Below, piece by piece: positions 12,686 through 24,681 of a stretch of 64,000 nt of DNA. The notes beneath the pieces were generated by a model that was given only the letters and a program-made list of their open reading frames with translations, did no database searches and had not been told where the DNA came from. Position 1 is the first letter of the stretch; the number at the start of each line of letters is the position of its first letter. The stretch covers positions 1,364,001-1,428,000 of the forward strand of contig JACGCN010000011.1 in the NCBI GenBank assembly GCA_014905825.1, given 5' to 3'. This DNA comes from Lyophyllum atratum. Taxonomy: Eukaryota > Basidiomycota > Agaricomycetes > Agaricales > Lyophyllaceae. The position numbers were made by a program, and so were the translations under genes.

Positions 12686-13846
12686 GGTATGCCGAGGCGC
12701 TATCTTCCTTGAACCGGACGGTGTGCAATGCTGCTGGCTGGCGTTAGACTTGGGCTGGGGCGTCAATCTGATCTACTAGTGTCACGATACAACCAAGGTA
12801 CGTGGTCCTTCATTCATCCTGCTACCCTTCATTTGACGTCTCCACCCCAAACAGCTCCTCTACCCGTTCCCGCAATGCCGGCGCAGGTCGGCCGCACCAA
12901 GTCCTCAAACTACTTCGTCAGGTTCCAGGTCGACAACCTCTGCAGCCTCAATGTGGACCACTCAAGCCCGTCGTTTCTCTATCCAGCCTTGCGGCATGCA
13001 GCCCGTATCAGGAAAACGAACCCGTGTACCACAGCAGTAAGAGACCAAAGCCCGGAGACTCAGCGCTCAGCCACACCCGCGTCCCCTCCTCTCCTCGCCC
13101 TCTCCGACCGCACACCCCTCTTCCACTCACAACGATCTCCCCCCACCTTTCCTCCTCGCTCGACCTTCTCACGAGCCTGTCCGCCCGCGACGCTACCACA
13201 AACATGCCTTTGTGCCTTCCCGCAGGACATGGGGATAATATCGTATCCGACTCCACCCATAAGAGCCCGTCGCCGATCTTGCGCACTTGCGCACTCCACC
13301 CGCGCAGCCCTCCTCTGTGCGTTCTCCCACCACGTGCTCCCTCTCTTCGTCACCACTGGGACAGGAGTTCTGCCCAGCGCTCTGCCTCATCCATCACCAC
13401 TCCTCCGTCGCGTGAACAAAGCACAACCCCTTCCTCAGAGTATCGATCGATACCGGGTCTGTTTTGGCGTCAATATCCGGCTCGTGTGCGTACGGGAGTG
13501 GGAGTGGGAGAGGGACAGTGAGAGGAGGGCAAGGGCGGGGCGCGAGGTGGAGAAGAATGACGGGGTGGGTATCATCACAGAGGTTGCGGAGGCGAGCGGA
13601 AGATGGTGGATCTGTTAGTCTTGACCTCGACCACCTCGCCTCACCATCTTCGCCCAGCAACCCCTATCTCGTTACGCCTGCTATTGACGTCGCTCGGACC
13701 GGATAGGAAGACCGAGACAAGGGCAAAAGGGGAGGAAGGGCGAGTGCTGCTGCCGGTACCGTTGGTCGAGATACCGTCAACACTCGAGAATCGGAGGAGC
13801 GGGAGCGGGAGCCCTTTCTTCTCGCGGACATCGGCGGGAGAGACAT
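12686..13846. other. Intergenic, left flank of gypsy element 1; uncertain + frame
   Basis: A + frame with an internal ATG at 12875 stays open to 13618. Its first 40 codons look protein-like, but the rest is Pro/Ser/Arg-rich and matched by open frames on the other strand, so I do not call a gene. This flank is unlike the sequence that lies beyond the other LTR at 27110, although one integration event should have placed both sides next to each other before insertion. Confidence 0.4.
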
Positions 13847-14708
13847 TGTTGTGGTGTAGCGTACATTGTTACTTACTCGCCATTTACCTCCAGTTTCTAC
13901 TCACAAAGGTTTCATATTTCGTTTATCACTTCACATGTACTTTTAAAAGAGTTATCATTTCGTCTCCATTCTCACTATGTTTACCATTACGACTTCATTA
14001 CAAAGTGCTACCTTCGTTATCTACAGACTAGAGTAGCGGCGCAAGCAGAGTCATTGATCTAACTCAGCCAAGTGCAATGCCGAGAAAGCCGAACCAAACA
14101 CGACATTGCCAAACAGTTCAGCAGGTACCAGCAACGTGACGTATGCACGACGATCCAACTCAGCCAACTGGCAACACCGAGAAAGCCGAGCCAAACATGG
14201 TATTGACAAACAGCCTGAGATTCGGGGAATCGCCGGACTCGTGGTAAAACACGCGCATCACGCCGAAATCCCCGAACGCAAGGTAAAGGCGCGATTCAAA
14301 GGATGCACCGCGCGTGTTCGGCCTCGGACAAGGCATGCCCGAGACCGAAGCTAGTAGGGTATATAAACTACAGTAGTAGCATGAATAAGATCACCTTTTT
14401 ACCCCAATAACATTGTGTGAACTCAGTTCCATTAAAGAATTTTAGATTCTTAAAGACTTATCATTGAAATCATCAATATTGCTTCGCGCTATTGATAATT
14501 TTATCTTGGGAACGTATACTATTGCTACGCGCTAGTATCCTCAAGTCAACGATAAGTATTTACGGTTTTAAACTCTTTAGAACGACTTTAAGTACAATTT
14601 TATCGGAGATATCTAGGATTCACTACAAACTACTTAAGACTATCTAGTAGTACAAATCCTAGACGCGTATATTCAACGAATACACCAGAATTACGCTGGA
14701 CCATAACA
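13847..14708 (+). repeat. 5' LTR of gypsy element 1
   Basis: 862 bp, TG...CA. It carries a TATA-like box (TATATAAA, 14360-14367) that could position the element's transcript start. It matches 26243-27109 almost base for base; the 3' copy has 5 extra bases and four substitutions. Confidence 0.95.
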
Positions 14709-14709
14709 C

Positions 14710-14727
14710 TGGTGGACACACCCGGAA
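14710..14727 (+). other. Probable primer binding site, gypsy element 1
   Basis: One base after the 5' LTR the sequence begins TGGTGGACACACCCGGA. A TGG start is expected for a site that pairs with the CCA end of a tRNA. I cannot name the tRNA from the sequence alone. Confidence 0.5.
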
Positions 14728-14775
14728 CACGTTCTACAAGAGTATTAATCAACCAAACTTCGTTGATTTACGAAT

Positions 14776-16687
14776 ATGCCGAGGAATACAAACAACTCAC
14801 GAAATGCCGAACTAATTGAACCCGGAGGATCCAACATCCCGAGAGACATCCCTCTTCCAGATTCTGACAGAAATGATGCAGTCGATCGACCACCCTCAGT
14901 TGTTAATAGGCCCCCGTCACGAACACCCTCAATTGCCAATAGGCCCCCGTCACCCGATGGTCCACCTTGGAATTATTACGCTCCACTATATTCTATGAGC
15001 GCACCTGTCCACGGGATCGAATATGAAGAAGATAAATTCCAATATATCAAGGTTGACTTCATCGCGTGTCAATCTGGCTTGAATTTCGCTACCGGAGATG
15101 ATGAATGGTCTACCAACGCTCGATTAAGGTTAAAGGATGCGTTGGCATGTGGAAGAGTCATGGGGAAAGTCATACCATTCGACAACCCTCGGATCTTGAG
15201 TCGAAGCGAGCGTAAATTCATTTTTGTTGAAGAGTTATTCCAACTTGATAGGGTTCTGACACTCGTAGAGAAGTACAAAGACAACGAACATTGCATACTA
15301 TCAGTTAGAAGAGAGATCTTGACAGAATTAAACTTACAGCTGAAAAGAAGAAGAGACGAGGCCAGGGATTCACTTATCATAGCGGGCGAAGGGGTACCTC
15401 CATTACCTCTTTGGGGTCCAATCGGAAAATCGAACGACTATTGGATACCTAACGATTTCGAAATAGTAGGAGCATGCTACCGGCAGGAGGTTGAAATGTT
15501 TCTAGCGCACCTCGCGTCGCATCACAAGTTCAGAAAGGATCAGGCGGGATCTAAGCGATCTGATAAGCAAAAAGATCAATCAGAAACCCGTGAGGAAGGG
15601 ATTACCGAACCTGCTGACCCCGGAAGCATCTCGAGAATGGGATATCGCAATCATCAGTCGGGAGTTCGCTCAGGGACAGAAAAATTCAAAAATCAGAATG
15701 CTTCTATTTTTGGTAAACCGACACAAAACAACGCGTCTCGAAGAATGATGGATCTTTTCGGGGAAAGATCTGATAAAGGACGGGAGACCCCTCCCCATCT
15801 GTCAGGAAGTTCAAGGTTAAGCGGGTACAACACAGACAACGAGGCCGACAAGCCTGATGAGAGGAAGCACCAACGACGATCTCGTGGTAACGGACCACCT
15901 GGACCATCTGATGATGGGAGTAGTGACTCAGATGGAACCTCACCTCGCAAGCCATTCATACCTCCAAAAACTGATAAAGACTGCGAAGAAACGAGGCAGT
16001 AAGGTAACACGAGATTCGGAGATTGGTAAGGCCGATGTTAAGCGTGAAATGCAATTCGATTATAAATTGAAGATTGATACGATACCTCACTGGGATGGAG
16101 ATGTGGATACTTTGGGCCGTTGGTTAACAAAAATCAACGTTATTTCCGAGCAGTCTAAGACCGTATTCCAACAGTTAGGATCATTAGTTCCACAACGGTT
16201 AAAAGGAAGTGCTGAAACGTGGTACTATAGTCAACACAAGGCAAAACGTGCTGAATCAGAAGCGAATTGGGGTACCTTGCGAGAAGAGATTGGAGCCTAC
16301 TACATGAACAGATCGTTTATGGATAAGCAAAAGGCTCGTGCTAACAAAGCTTACTATCGAGATTATGGACATACTCGAGAGACCCCAAGTGACTACGTGA
16401 TTCGAAAGAGGGAGATGATCGAGCTCGTCTATGACTATACCAACAGGGAGATCATTAACGAGATAATGAGCAACGTACCAGCACATTGGACTACAATATT
16501 GACTCCCCATTTGTACGAAGATTTGGAAGAATTCCAGATAGCGGTTAAATATTATGAAGACCATCTTATTAAAATGGACGGAAATCGGTACACGCGGCAG
16601 GATTACGGTTACTCTAATAACAACAGAGAATCGAATAACAATACGAAGGAAGCCTATCAGGTTTTAAAACTGCAAGAACTAACTTAG
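14776..16687 (+). pseudogene. gag: gag of gypsy element 1, frameshifted
   Basis: The first frame (14776-16002) begins MPRNTNNSRNAEL and ends in a Gly/Pro/Ser/Asp-rich linker. The capsid-like continuation lies one frame later: 15970-16687 encodes ...FDYKLKIDTIPHWDGD..., typical of retrotransposon Gag, up to a stop at 16685-16687. The frames join naturally if one A is removed from the AAAAA run at 15966-15970, so I read this as a one-base insertion (or a homopolymer sequencing error). The zinc knuckle lies in the next frame: CRHCGSSKHWDNEC, a CX2CX4HX4C motif near 16780-16825, at the start of the pol frame. Gag would form the particle that packages the RNA. Confidence 0.85.
16663..16669 (+). 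promoter_or_regulatory. Candidate -1 ribosomal frameshift heptamer between gag and pol
   Basis: T TTA AAA, with codon boundaries in the gag frame exactly as the X XXY YYZ rule needs. It lies in the 48-nt stretch (16639-16687) where the gag frame and the pol frame are both open, and a -1 slip here moves the ribosome into the pol frame. I did not find an obvious downstream pseudoknot by eye. Confidence 0.45.
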
Positions 16688-19467
16688 TGGGTTGGAGTAA
16701 AGCAACATCGAATCCCAAATTTCCTAAGGACAATTCGACTGTCTCCCCACGAGCTACAGCCGAGGATAAAGGTGCACGACCATGTCGACACTGCGGAAGC
16801 AGTAAACATTGGGACAATGAGTGTAAATATTCGCGGAAGGGAAACAGAAAGGCGCGAGTTAATTTAATTAAGGTCGACGACGAAGAGATTACGGCTCAAG
16901 AAGAGTACAATAAATTGTATTACGACTTACCTTCAGACGACGAGAAGGATTCGGGTTTTGACAACCCCCTTCAGACATTTTCCCACGATACTCAGGAAGT
17001 CGAGTATGAACAGGAACTGGAGGGGGGGAACCATCAATCAACTTCAAACTCATTCAATACTCAAACAAAGCCACTTACTTCAAGGAAGTTTACCTCTAAC
17101 AAATTCTTTAAACCAGCCTTAAATAAGAAATCGCGGAGACAGTTTGCAAGAGATATAAACAGGACGGCTTACCGAGCAGAGGGAGAAAGGTCGGAGGAAC
17201 GATTGATTCGACTGAAAAGGATCATGGCGAGACCGCCGGGTTGTTCATTCCTAGGAGCTAGAGCAACTACAGTCTCAGCTACCATTAACGGAAGGGATAG
17301 CGAACCCATACCAGTTATCATCGACTCGGGATCCGATATCACGCTTATATCACAAAAGATGCTCGATACACTAGTAAAACCCCCTAAAGTAAGAACCGGT
17401 CAGCGAATCAACTTGATTCAAGTAACGGGTAACGCCACAATCTCGGGATACGTGGTCCTAGATCTATTTTTGGAGACGGAAGACGGACCCGTGCAGATCG
17501 AAGTTGAGGCGTACATTGTTAAGGGAATGACAACTCCGTTTATCCTCGGGAATGACTTCACTGAACAATATTCAATGTCCATTTCTAGGAATCATGAAGG
17601 AGATACTTACCTCGTCCTGGGAGAGTCGGGAAGATCAATCAAGGTGACGGGAAGCCTCACTCCGGAATACAGAGACGACGAAGGACATGCATTCAAAATC
17701 AGAACACGACCAGATACCACTAGCAGGATTGCTAAGACAAGAGCGCATCGGCTGGGACAGAATATTAAAAAAAAGCAAGTCAGACGCTTAAAAGATCGAA
17801 GCGTACGTTCGTCTATGCAAGTATCGATCCCGCCTAAAACTTCTCGAGAGATACCAGTATACATTACTTATCCATTCAAATCAGAAACTGTATACATCGA
17901 AAGGTCAATATCAACGAATAGGAATACCGAGGATGTGTACGGCTCACCGGACACTTTGACCCGACGAGATAATCCCACGCTTCACATCTCGAATTTCTCA
18001 ACATTTCCAGTCACTATATCAGCGGGCCAAGTACTAGGTATAGCTCAGGACCCAAATACATGGTTAGAAAAGGATAGCATGATTTCAGAGGAGGAGCGAG
18101 CTAAACGAAAAACGCATGCAAATCTTATCAGAAGCCTGATATGCCAACGAGACCATGGATTAGGGTTAGGAGTTACGAACACGGTCACTAGCGAAGTTAA
18201 CATAGGTTTCAATCCTACATTAGGATTAGGAATTAACGAAGATCCTCTGGCTGAGAAAGCAGTGGAAGGAGGACCGAAGACTGCCGAAACTCCAGAAGAG
18301 TACCCTGAGGAAACCCAATTACTTAGCGAACTCGACTTCTGTAAAGAATTGAAACAAGAGTCACGAGAAAAGCTCGTCGAAGTTATCATTAGGAACAAAG
18401 AAGTCTTTGGGCTGAACGGGAAACTAGGGAATTATGACACATTAGTCGACATCCCACTTCTGCCTGATGTCAAACCAATCTCGATTCCGCCATTCGCTAC
18501 ATCCCCAGCGAATAAAGAAATCATTGATAAGCAAATGGACTCATGGATCAGTTTAGGAGTAATCGAACCTTCACGAAGTCCGTGGGCCGCGCCAGTTTTC
18601 ATAGTCTACCGGGGAACGAAGCCGCGAATGGTGATAGATCTTCGAAGATTAAACGAGTCGGTGATCCCAGATGAGTTTCCCCTTCCGAGGCAAGAAGAGA
18701 TACTACAGTCATTAGCAGGGAGTCAATATCTATCAACATTAGATGCGCTAGCCGGATTTACGCAACTATCAATCGATCCCAAAGACAAAGAAAAGTTAGC
18801 CTTTAGGACTCACCGAGGACTTTATCATTTCAATCGTATGCCCTTCGGGTATCGAAACGGTCCAGCTGTGTTTCAGAGAGTAATGCAAGGAGTCCTAGCT
18901 CCATTTCTATGGATATTCGCGTTAGTGTATATCGATGATATAGTAATTTTCTCTCAAACCTTCGAGGACCACCTAAAACACATTGATGAGGTACTCAAAG
19001 CGATAGCCAACTCAAAGATTACCTTATCACCCTCAAAATGTCACTTCGGATATCAGTCGCTTCTATTATTAGATCAGAAAGTTTCAAGATTGGGGTTATC
19101 GATGCACAAAGAAAAGGTCAAGGTGATAATAGAGTTAGAGGAACCACGCAACGTTCAAACTCTACAGATGTTCTTAGGAATGATGGTATATTTTTCGGGA
19201 TACATACCTTTCTATGCGTGGATCGCGCACCCCTTATTTCAGCTGTTGAAGAAACGATGTAAATGGAGTTGGGGACCGAGAGAACAGGAAGCTTATGAGT
19301 TATGCAAACAGGTTCTAACGGAGGCGCCTGTACGGGCTCATGCCATGCCTGGCTTACCTTACAGGGTTTACTCAGACGCCTGTGATTTTGGATTAGCGGC
19401 TATCCTTCAGCAAGTTCAGCCAATTAAATCAGAGACTTGCGCGGGACAAAAACTTACGAAAAATTAG
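16687..19467 (+). pseudogene. pol: pol part 1 of gypsy element 1: protease, reverse transcriptase, start of RNase H
   Basis: This long frame has no natural ATG start (its first codon is GTG) and is best seen as the pol half of a Gag-Pol fusion. In order: the CX2CX4HX4C zinc knuckle; an aspartic protease with VIIDSGSD near 17320; reverse transcriptase from about 18590, with conserved RMVIDLRRLN and the catalytic YIDD near 18930; and the start of RNase H with YSDACDFGLAA near 19370. After that the frame runs into a stop at 19465-19467, while the true continuation is in another frame from about 19430. A single missing A in the run 19426-19428 explains this. The catalytic residues of protease and RT are present. 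Confidence 0.9.
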
Positions 19468-21297
19468 AAAAGGCATTCAAGAACGGTGAACCTGTCCCGG
19501 AATTGGTGGTACATTTAGTGAAAGAAGACAGCGACGTACCTGTTGATGCAAAATGGGGAGAAACCTTCGAGGATACCGTTGTATTCATCGAGCGGGTCAT
19601 CGCGTACTGGTCCCGAGTGCTTCAATCAGCTGAAAGAAACTATTCCCCTACTGAGAGAGAAGCATTAGCATTAAAGGAGGGATTAATCAAATTTCAACCG
19701 TATCTCGAATGAGAAAGGATCTTCGCAATTACCGATCATGCAGCGTTAACCTGGAGTAAGACTTTCCAAAATGTAAATCGCAGATTACTCACCTGGGGGC
19801 TAGTGTTCTCAGCATTTCCGAATATGAAAATTATTCATCGAGCAGGACACGTGCATTCTAACGTAGATCCCGTGTCACGATTGAGACGACGGATGCCTTA
19901 TGAAGACGGTCCCGGAGTAGACGCAACGGAAAGCCTTAACCTGAAAACGACTGAGGACCCCCTAAGGAATATGTACGACGAATTAGGACCAAGATTCGAG
20001 GAAAAATTACTCACCGTAGCAACAAACTACGTGCTTACCGAACACGAGATTAGAAGTGAGGATGATCATTGTGAAGTAATGATCGACCTAGAAGCGGAAG
20101 AAGCAGATGCAATAACCATACCTTACGAGACTACGAAATCTTATTCGGTTACAATTGGCATTGATGAAGACGAGGTAAAGAAATGGAGAACAGCATACCT
20201 AAGTGACCCGCACTTCTCAAAGGTACTAAGTTCGATAGGAACCGACGACCCAGACACGCCCACGTATCCCCAATATCATTACAGCGAGAAGGGATTAATC
20301 TTCTTCGAGGATGGGCTGGGAAACACAAGACTTTGTGTACCTGAAGGTCTAAAAAATGAATTAATGAACGAAATACATGATACTCCGAGTGAAGCTGCTC
20401 ACGGAGGGTATTATAAAACTTATAATCGCATCAGCGGCACATATTACTGGCCTAAGATGTCGAGGGATATCAAGAGATTCGTTCAAACCTGCGATATTTG
20501 TCAAAAATCAAAACCGAAACGACACGCACCATTAGGACTCCTACAATCCATTCCGATACCAAGCCAACCGTTTGAGGTAGTCAGCATGGATTTTATCCCT
20601 GAATTACCGGAATCAAATGGATTCGATAATATTTTGGTAATAGTTGATAAACTTACGAAATATGCGATTTTCATACCAACCACTACAACTATCACCGAGG
20701 ACGGAACGGCGCGACTGTTTTTTCATCATGTTATATCCAAATATGGAATACCGCGCCAAGTGATAACCGATCGTGATACGCGATGGAAGGGAGACTTCTG
20801 GAAGGAACTTTGTCGGCTGATGGGAACACAGAGAGCCCTGACGACGTCATACCATCCGCAAGCCGACGGACAGACGGAGATAATGAACCAATACCTGGAA
20901 ATCGCGTTAAGAGCATATGTTGGCCCAGAAAGAAATGATTGGGCAGACTTACTAGACGTCTTAGAACTCTCCTACAACACTGCACCACATACAGCCACCG
21001 GGTTTTCTCCGGCTTACTTGTTGCTCGGGTTCCATCCAAACACGAGGTCGACCCTGATACACAGCCAGGAGGGAATCGCGAGACCGGCTAACTCAATGGA
21101 GGAAGGACTCGCGGAAACCTTGCACAAGAAAGCATTAAATATGATGGAAGGGTTCGAAGCGAACCGTAAGCGCGCGATAGACGCTCTAACCATAGGGCAG
21201 GCATTTCAGAAGCGCGCCTACAATAACGGAAGATTGAATATTGAATTTTCGGAAGGAGATAAGATCTTGATTAATCCTCACTCTTTGAAATTACTTA
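19430..21297 (+). pseudogene. pol: pol part 2 of gypsy element 1: RNase H and integrase core
   Basis: RNase H continues (AERNYSPTEREALALKEG...), is stopped by an in-frame TGA at 19710-19712, then resumes in the same frame with TDHAALTWSK and HSNVDPVSRLRRR. Integrase follows: an HHCC zinc-binding region near 20370-20510 (ending CDICQ), then a DDE core with D in SMDFI (about 20590), D in TDRDT (about 20770) and E in QTEIMN (about 20880). The frame is cut after an Asn-Pro-His-Ser-Leu-Lys-Leu-Leu stretch by the Harbinger transposon, whose target TTA is the last Leu codon. Beyond the transposon the frame resumes unshifted at 24682. Confidence 0.9.
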
Positions 21298-21483
21298 GGC
21301 CCTGTTCGGGATCCCAAATTAGTAGATAGAGCCCCAATTAGTAAATGTACAGCTATGTCCGTAAAGGGTATCATGGAGCTCATCCAGCTATCACCACAAG
21401 TCACGGTGTGACAATCGTGATCAGACGCGCCCGTTGCGCGCCCGTCGTCGCGTGAAAACCGACATTTCTTGCTATACAACTCG

Positions 21484-22936
21484 ATGGTCTTTCTCCGCCC
21501 TGTCACAGTCAAGAAAAAGACTGTTCCCCCTCACTTGGAGCACCGGAAAAGGGTCCGAAAGATTGCTGCTGCTGTTACCACCTTCACTGCCTTTCAAATC
21601 CTTGCTGCTGCTGCCGAGCATGGAGGAGAGAAGGTCCCTATGCACACTTCAGCTCTCTCGGGCCAGGCATGGGTAGACGAGCTTCTGGAAGGTGATTCAA
21701 CTGGAACCTTGTGACTTTCTGACACCAAAAATAACCGTATATTCAGGCCATCCGGGACGATTTTGACGAGCCTTCGGAATAGCACGTCATGTCTTTCTGA
21801 AGCTTGTCCAAGCACTCCGCATCAAGTGTGGCCTCACACCAACCAAGCACTTGAGCAATGAGGAGCAGCTCGCAATTTTCCTCCGCATTGCAGTGACTGG
21901 CATGGGAAATCGGGAGCATCAGGAACGTTTCCAACGCAGCGGGGAGACAATATCCAAGTGAGTTGCAAGTATAAGCAGTGATCAGCTCTTGATTAACTTT
22001 CGGACATAGGTGCTTCCATCGCATTCTCAATATGCTTGTATCACCTCAGTTCTATGGTGCATACGTGAAGTTACCCCCGAACGAAATACCATCAGAGATA
22101 CGTAACAACCCACACTACTATCCTTTCTTTTCTGGCTGTCGCGGGGCTGTTGATGGCTCTCTCCTTGATGGTTTTGTGGCCATGGAGGACATGTCACGCT
22201 ATCGTAGCCGCAAGGGTCGCATATCTCAGAATATGTTTGCAGCATGCCGGTTCAACATGTTATTCTGCTATATTCTCAGTGGATGGGAAGGCAGCGCAGC
22301 CGATGGTCGAGTTTTTGAGGATGCTCGTCGAAAGGGCTTTGCTATTCCTCCTAACACGTATTATCTCGGAGATGCAGGATTTCCTGTGTGCGATGCTCTC
22401 CTTGTTCCGTACCGAGGTGTTCGTTATCACTTACAAGAGTGGCGAAAGGCTGGTAATCTCCGGTGAGTTGAACATCGGTTGACTGTATGCATCGTATCTT
22501 ATAGCTACTGCTTAGCCCCAAGAACTATAAAGAACTCTTCAATCTTCGTCACGCACGACTTCGCAACGTCATTGAACGCATCTTTGGAGTATGCAAGCGG
22601 CGGTTCCGCCTCATGAACATAGCACCCGAGTACTCACCTCAGGTCCAAGCCAAGATTCCCTGTGCGCTGGCAGGCCTGCACAACTTCATCCGCATTCATG
22701 ATCCCGATGATTATGCCGACGGTGGCCCAGGTCACGGAGGTCCTCGAAATCCAACATTTACACTTCAGGAGATTGACAGAGATGAACGCCGTGAGTTCCC
22801 CGAGGAGGAACTTGGTAGATCTGTTTCAACTGAAGAGAAGAAGCGAGCTGAAGCATTCCGGGATAGTATTGCTCAAGCTATGTGGGTAAAATATGTGGAG
22901 GAAGGACTGGAGGAGTCAGATGACGATGAAGACTGA
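21484..22936 (+). pseudogene. PIF/Harbinger DDE transposase, four exons, one in-frame stop
   Basis: Exons 21484-21691, 21747-21957, 22010-22462 and 22516-22936 join in frame (GTGATT, GTGAGT and GTGAGT donors) to about 430 residues, the usual size. Exon 1 ends in a helix-turn-helix-like leader (MHTSALSGQAWVDELLEG). Exon 3 holds the first two catalytic Asp residues in GAVDGS (about 22150) and YLGDAGFP (about 22370). Exon 4 holds the region of the catalytic Glu in NVIERIFGVCKRRF (about 22570). It should cut and paste the element together with the Myb-like partner. Codon TGA at 21764-21766 interrupts exon 2 in the frame that otherwise carries conserved sequence, so this copy is probably inactive unless the base is an error. 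ATG 21484 was chosen as the first ATG in frame. Confidence 0.85.
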
Positions 22937-22958
22937 TATATGCAAAATTACGGTGATC

Positions 22959-23125
22959 GGTAATGAATGACGAAATTATAAGTACGTGATATATACAAGT
23001 AAAGATTAGAAGGGTGTAAGGGAAGACTGAAATGACGGTGGTTGGTAATGAACGACGAAATTATGAGTGTATGATATATACAGGTAAGGATTAGAAGGGT
23101 GTACGGGAAGACTGGCAAAGGATGG
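22959..23125 (+). repeat. 85-bp tandem repeat, two copies, inside Harbinger
   Basis: The motif starting GGTAATGAAYGACGAAATTAT begins at 22959 and again at 23044 and is about 90% similar between copies. It lies in the tail-to-tail gap between the two Harbinger genes, just after the transposase stop. Confidence 0.75.
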
Positions 23126-23147
23126 GAGCGCACGACAGATAAGGGGC

Positions 23148-24395
23148 TTAGGAAGAGGGTTGAAGTTCTGCACGGAGGTAGTCGAGACCCAACTCACGAT
23201 CCTCAATAGCGAGGAAGGAGTCTGCGATGCTGGTGTCAGAACGGATCAGCTGCACAACCTGCACCTTTTCAAGCTTCGTGAGCTCAGGAATCTTCGCTAT
23301 GATGCAGATAGCCTTGGTCTTGCGTTGAGGAGAGGGCGGCCCACCCAAATCAAACCGGAGCGCGTTAGCGATGTCCTTCATGGCGACAGAAGCATCCATG
23401 ATCGCAGCTCCAGTTGAGGTCTTCCGAGCGGATCCATGTCCGTCTGTCCTGACCCGCTTTCCCTTTGATGCTGATGCGGAAGTGGGTGGATCAGAGACAG
23501 CACGTACACGCTTGCGAGACGACTTCGGTTTCTGGTCAGGATAATTGTCAGTTGTGGTATGATATACCAAGCTGCAGGATATGAATCTTACGTCGATGAT
23601 CATGATGGACTCCCCGTCAGAGTCGATGTCATCCACGGAAACCTTCAGAGGTCCACCTTCATTGAGGAGGAGAGGATCAAGGGGAAAGTCGTCCTCATCT
23701 TCGGACTTGATGCTGCCCCAGTCGGGAGAGTGTGCATGAACAGGAGTAAGAGCAGGTGATAGATCCTGGGCAGTAGAAGCTTGGCCGGGGACGAACGAGT
23801 TCTCGCCAGTTGCCATAGCTCCGTCAATGAGATCGGCCATGTCGTCATAGATTGGGAAGGGCTTCGTGCGCCACTGATCCAGCTTGGGCTTGACCTGATA
23901 CAGGATACCTATAAGTGATGCAAAAGTAAAATAAGAAAAAGGCACACTTTGAGAAACTCCTGCCAGACATCATCCGAGACGACAATGATCTTCTTCTCAT
24001 CATCCCAGCCCCACCCTGACTTCTCCTTGAGGCTCTTAACAATGGCAAAGTTCGCCTTGAGCTGTGATGAGTGGTAAGTGCATGTTTCGCAGCAAAATAC
24101 AGAGGGAACTGACCGTCGTCCAACGCGTCAGACACGCCTTCGCCGTCTTGACAGCCCCACCACTCCTCTTCTCCGTCCCGGCCAATTTGACTGCGCAAGC
24201 AGTCCAAACGTCGCCCTTCCATCCTGCGTTGTCGGTTTGCATACCATTCGCTTTCTGGGCCTTGAGTTCAACGAGAAGGGTCGAGTCGCACTCAGCGTTC
24301 CAGCGGCAACGTTGCGGCTCTGGTTTGGCCTCGGGGTTAAGGACCGCAGCCCCGGGAAGCAAGCCAATGTTCTCTTTGTTGGATTTTCGGGCCAT
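23148..24395 (-). CDS. Harbinger-encoded Myb/SANT-like DNA-binding protein
   Basis: Four exons, 24395-24114, 24061-23948, 23894-23592 and 23531-23148, join without any frame break to 360 residues. The N-terminus (MARKSNKENIG) is followed by a Trp-containing SANT/trihelix-like segment: RCRWNAECDSTLLVELKAQK, later GWKGDVWTACAVKL and LTRWTT, then SGWGWDDEKK. This is typical of the accessory protein of fungal Harbingers. A Ser/Asp/Glu-rich acidic middle follows, then a basic stretch (KPKSSRKRVR, about 23500) that could be a nuclear signal, and a Leu-rich C-terminus. In this superfamily the accessory protein helps the transposase enter the nucleus and bind the ends. Unlike the transposase it has no lesion, so it could still act for other copies. 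Confidence 0.8.
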
Positions 24396-24681
24396 GACAG
24401 ACGAGCGGTAAGTAAAGAAGATAGACAGAGGGAGGGGAAAAGAGAGAGGTGAAGGAGAAGCGGTGGAATCACGTCGCAATTCGCGACTCGCGAGAAATCT
24501 CAGTTGAGACATGCGCGCGCGTGCGTGACAACGGCTCTTGACAATTAGACCTAATTAGACCCGGTGCCGAACACTTTTTCCAATTAGTTACATTCCAATT
24601 AGTCTTAAAATTCTCGAGTTACATTTTGGCAGGCACAATTACTAATTGGAAAAATAACTCGAGATCCCGAACAGGGCCTTA

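Larger units (their letters stand above)
21298..24678. mobile_element. PIF/Harbinger DNA transposon inserted in gypsy integrase
   Basis: 3381 bp. Terminal inverted repeats GGCCCTGTTCGGGATC are perfect for 16 bp. The target duplication is TTA (21295-21297 and 24679-24681), the classic PIF/Harbinger signature. The two convergent genes typical of the superfamily are present: a DDE transposase (21484-22936, +) and a Myb/SANT-like protein (23148-24395, -). Insertion plus duplicated target is 3384 bp, a multiple of three, so the host pol frame continues on the far side. Confidence 0.95.

Noticed and set aside
14745..21039. Several minus-strand ORFs over gypsy element 1
   Set aside because: They are antisense shadows of gag and pol and have no motifs of their own.
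24036..24512. 158-codon minus ORF starting MSQLRFLASRE as the Myb-like start
   Set aside because: The in-frame ATG at 24395 (MARKSNKENIG) fits the usual start of such proteins better; upstream codons look like leader sequence.
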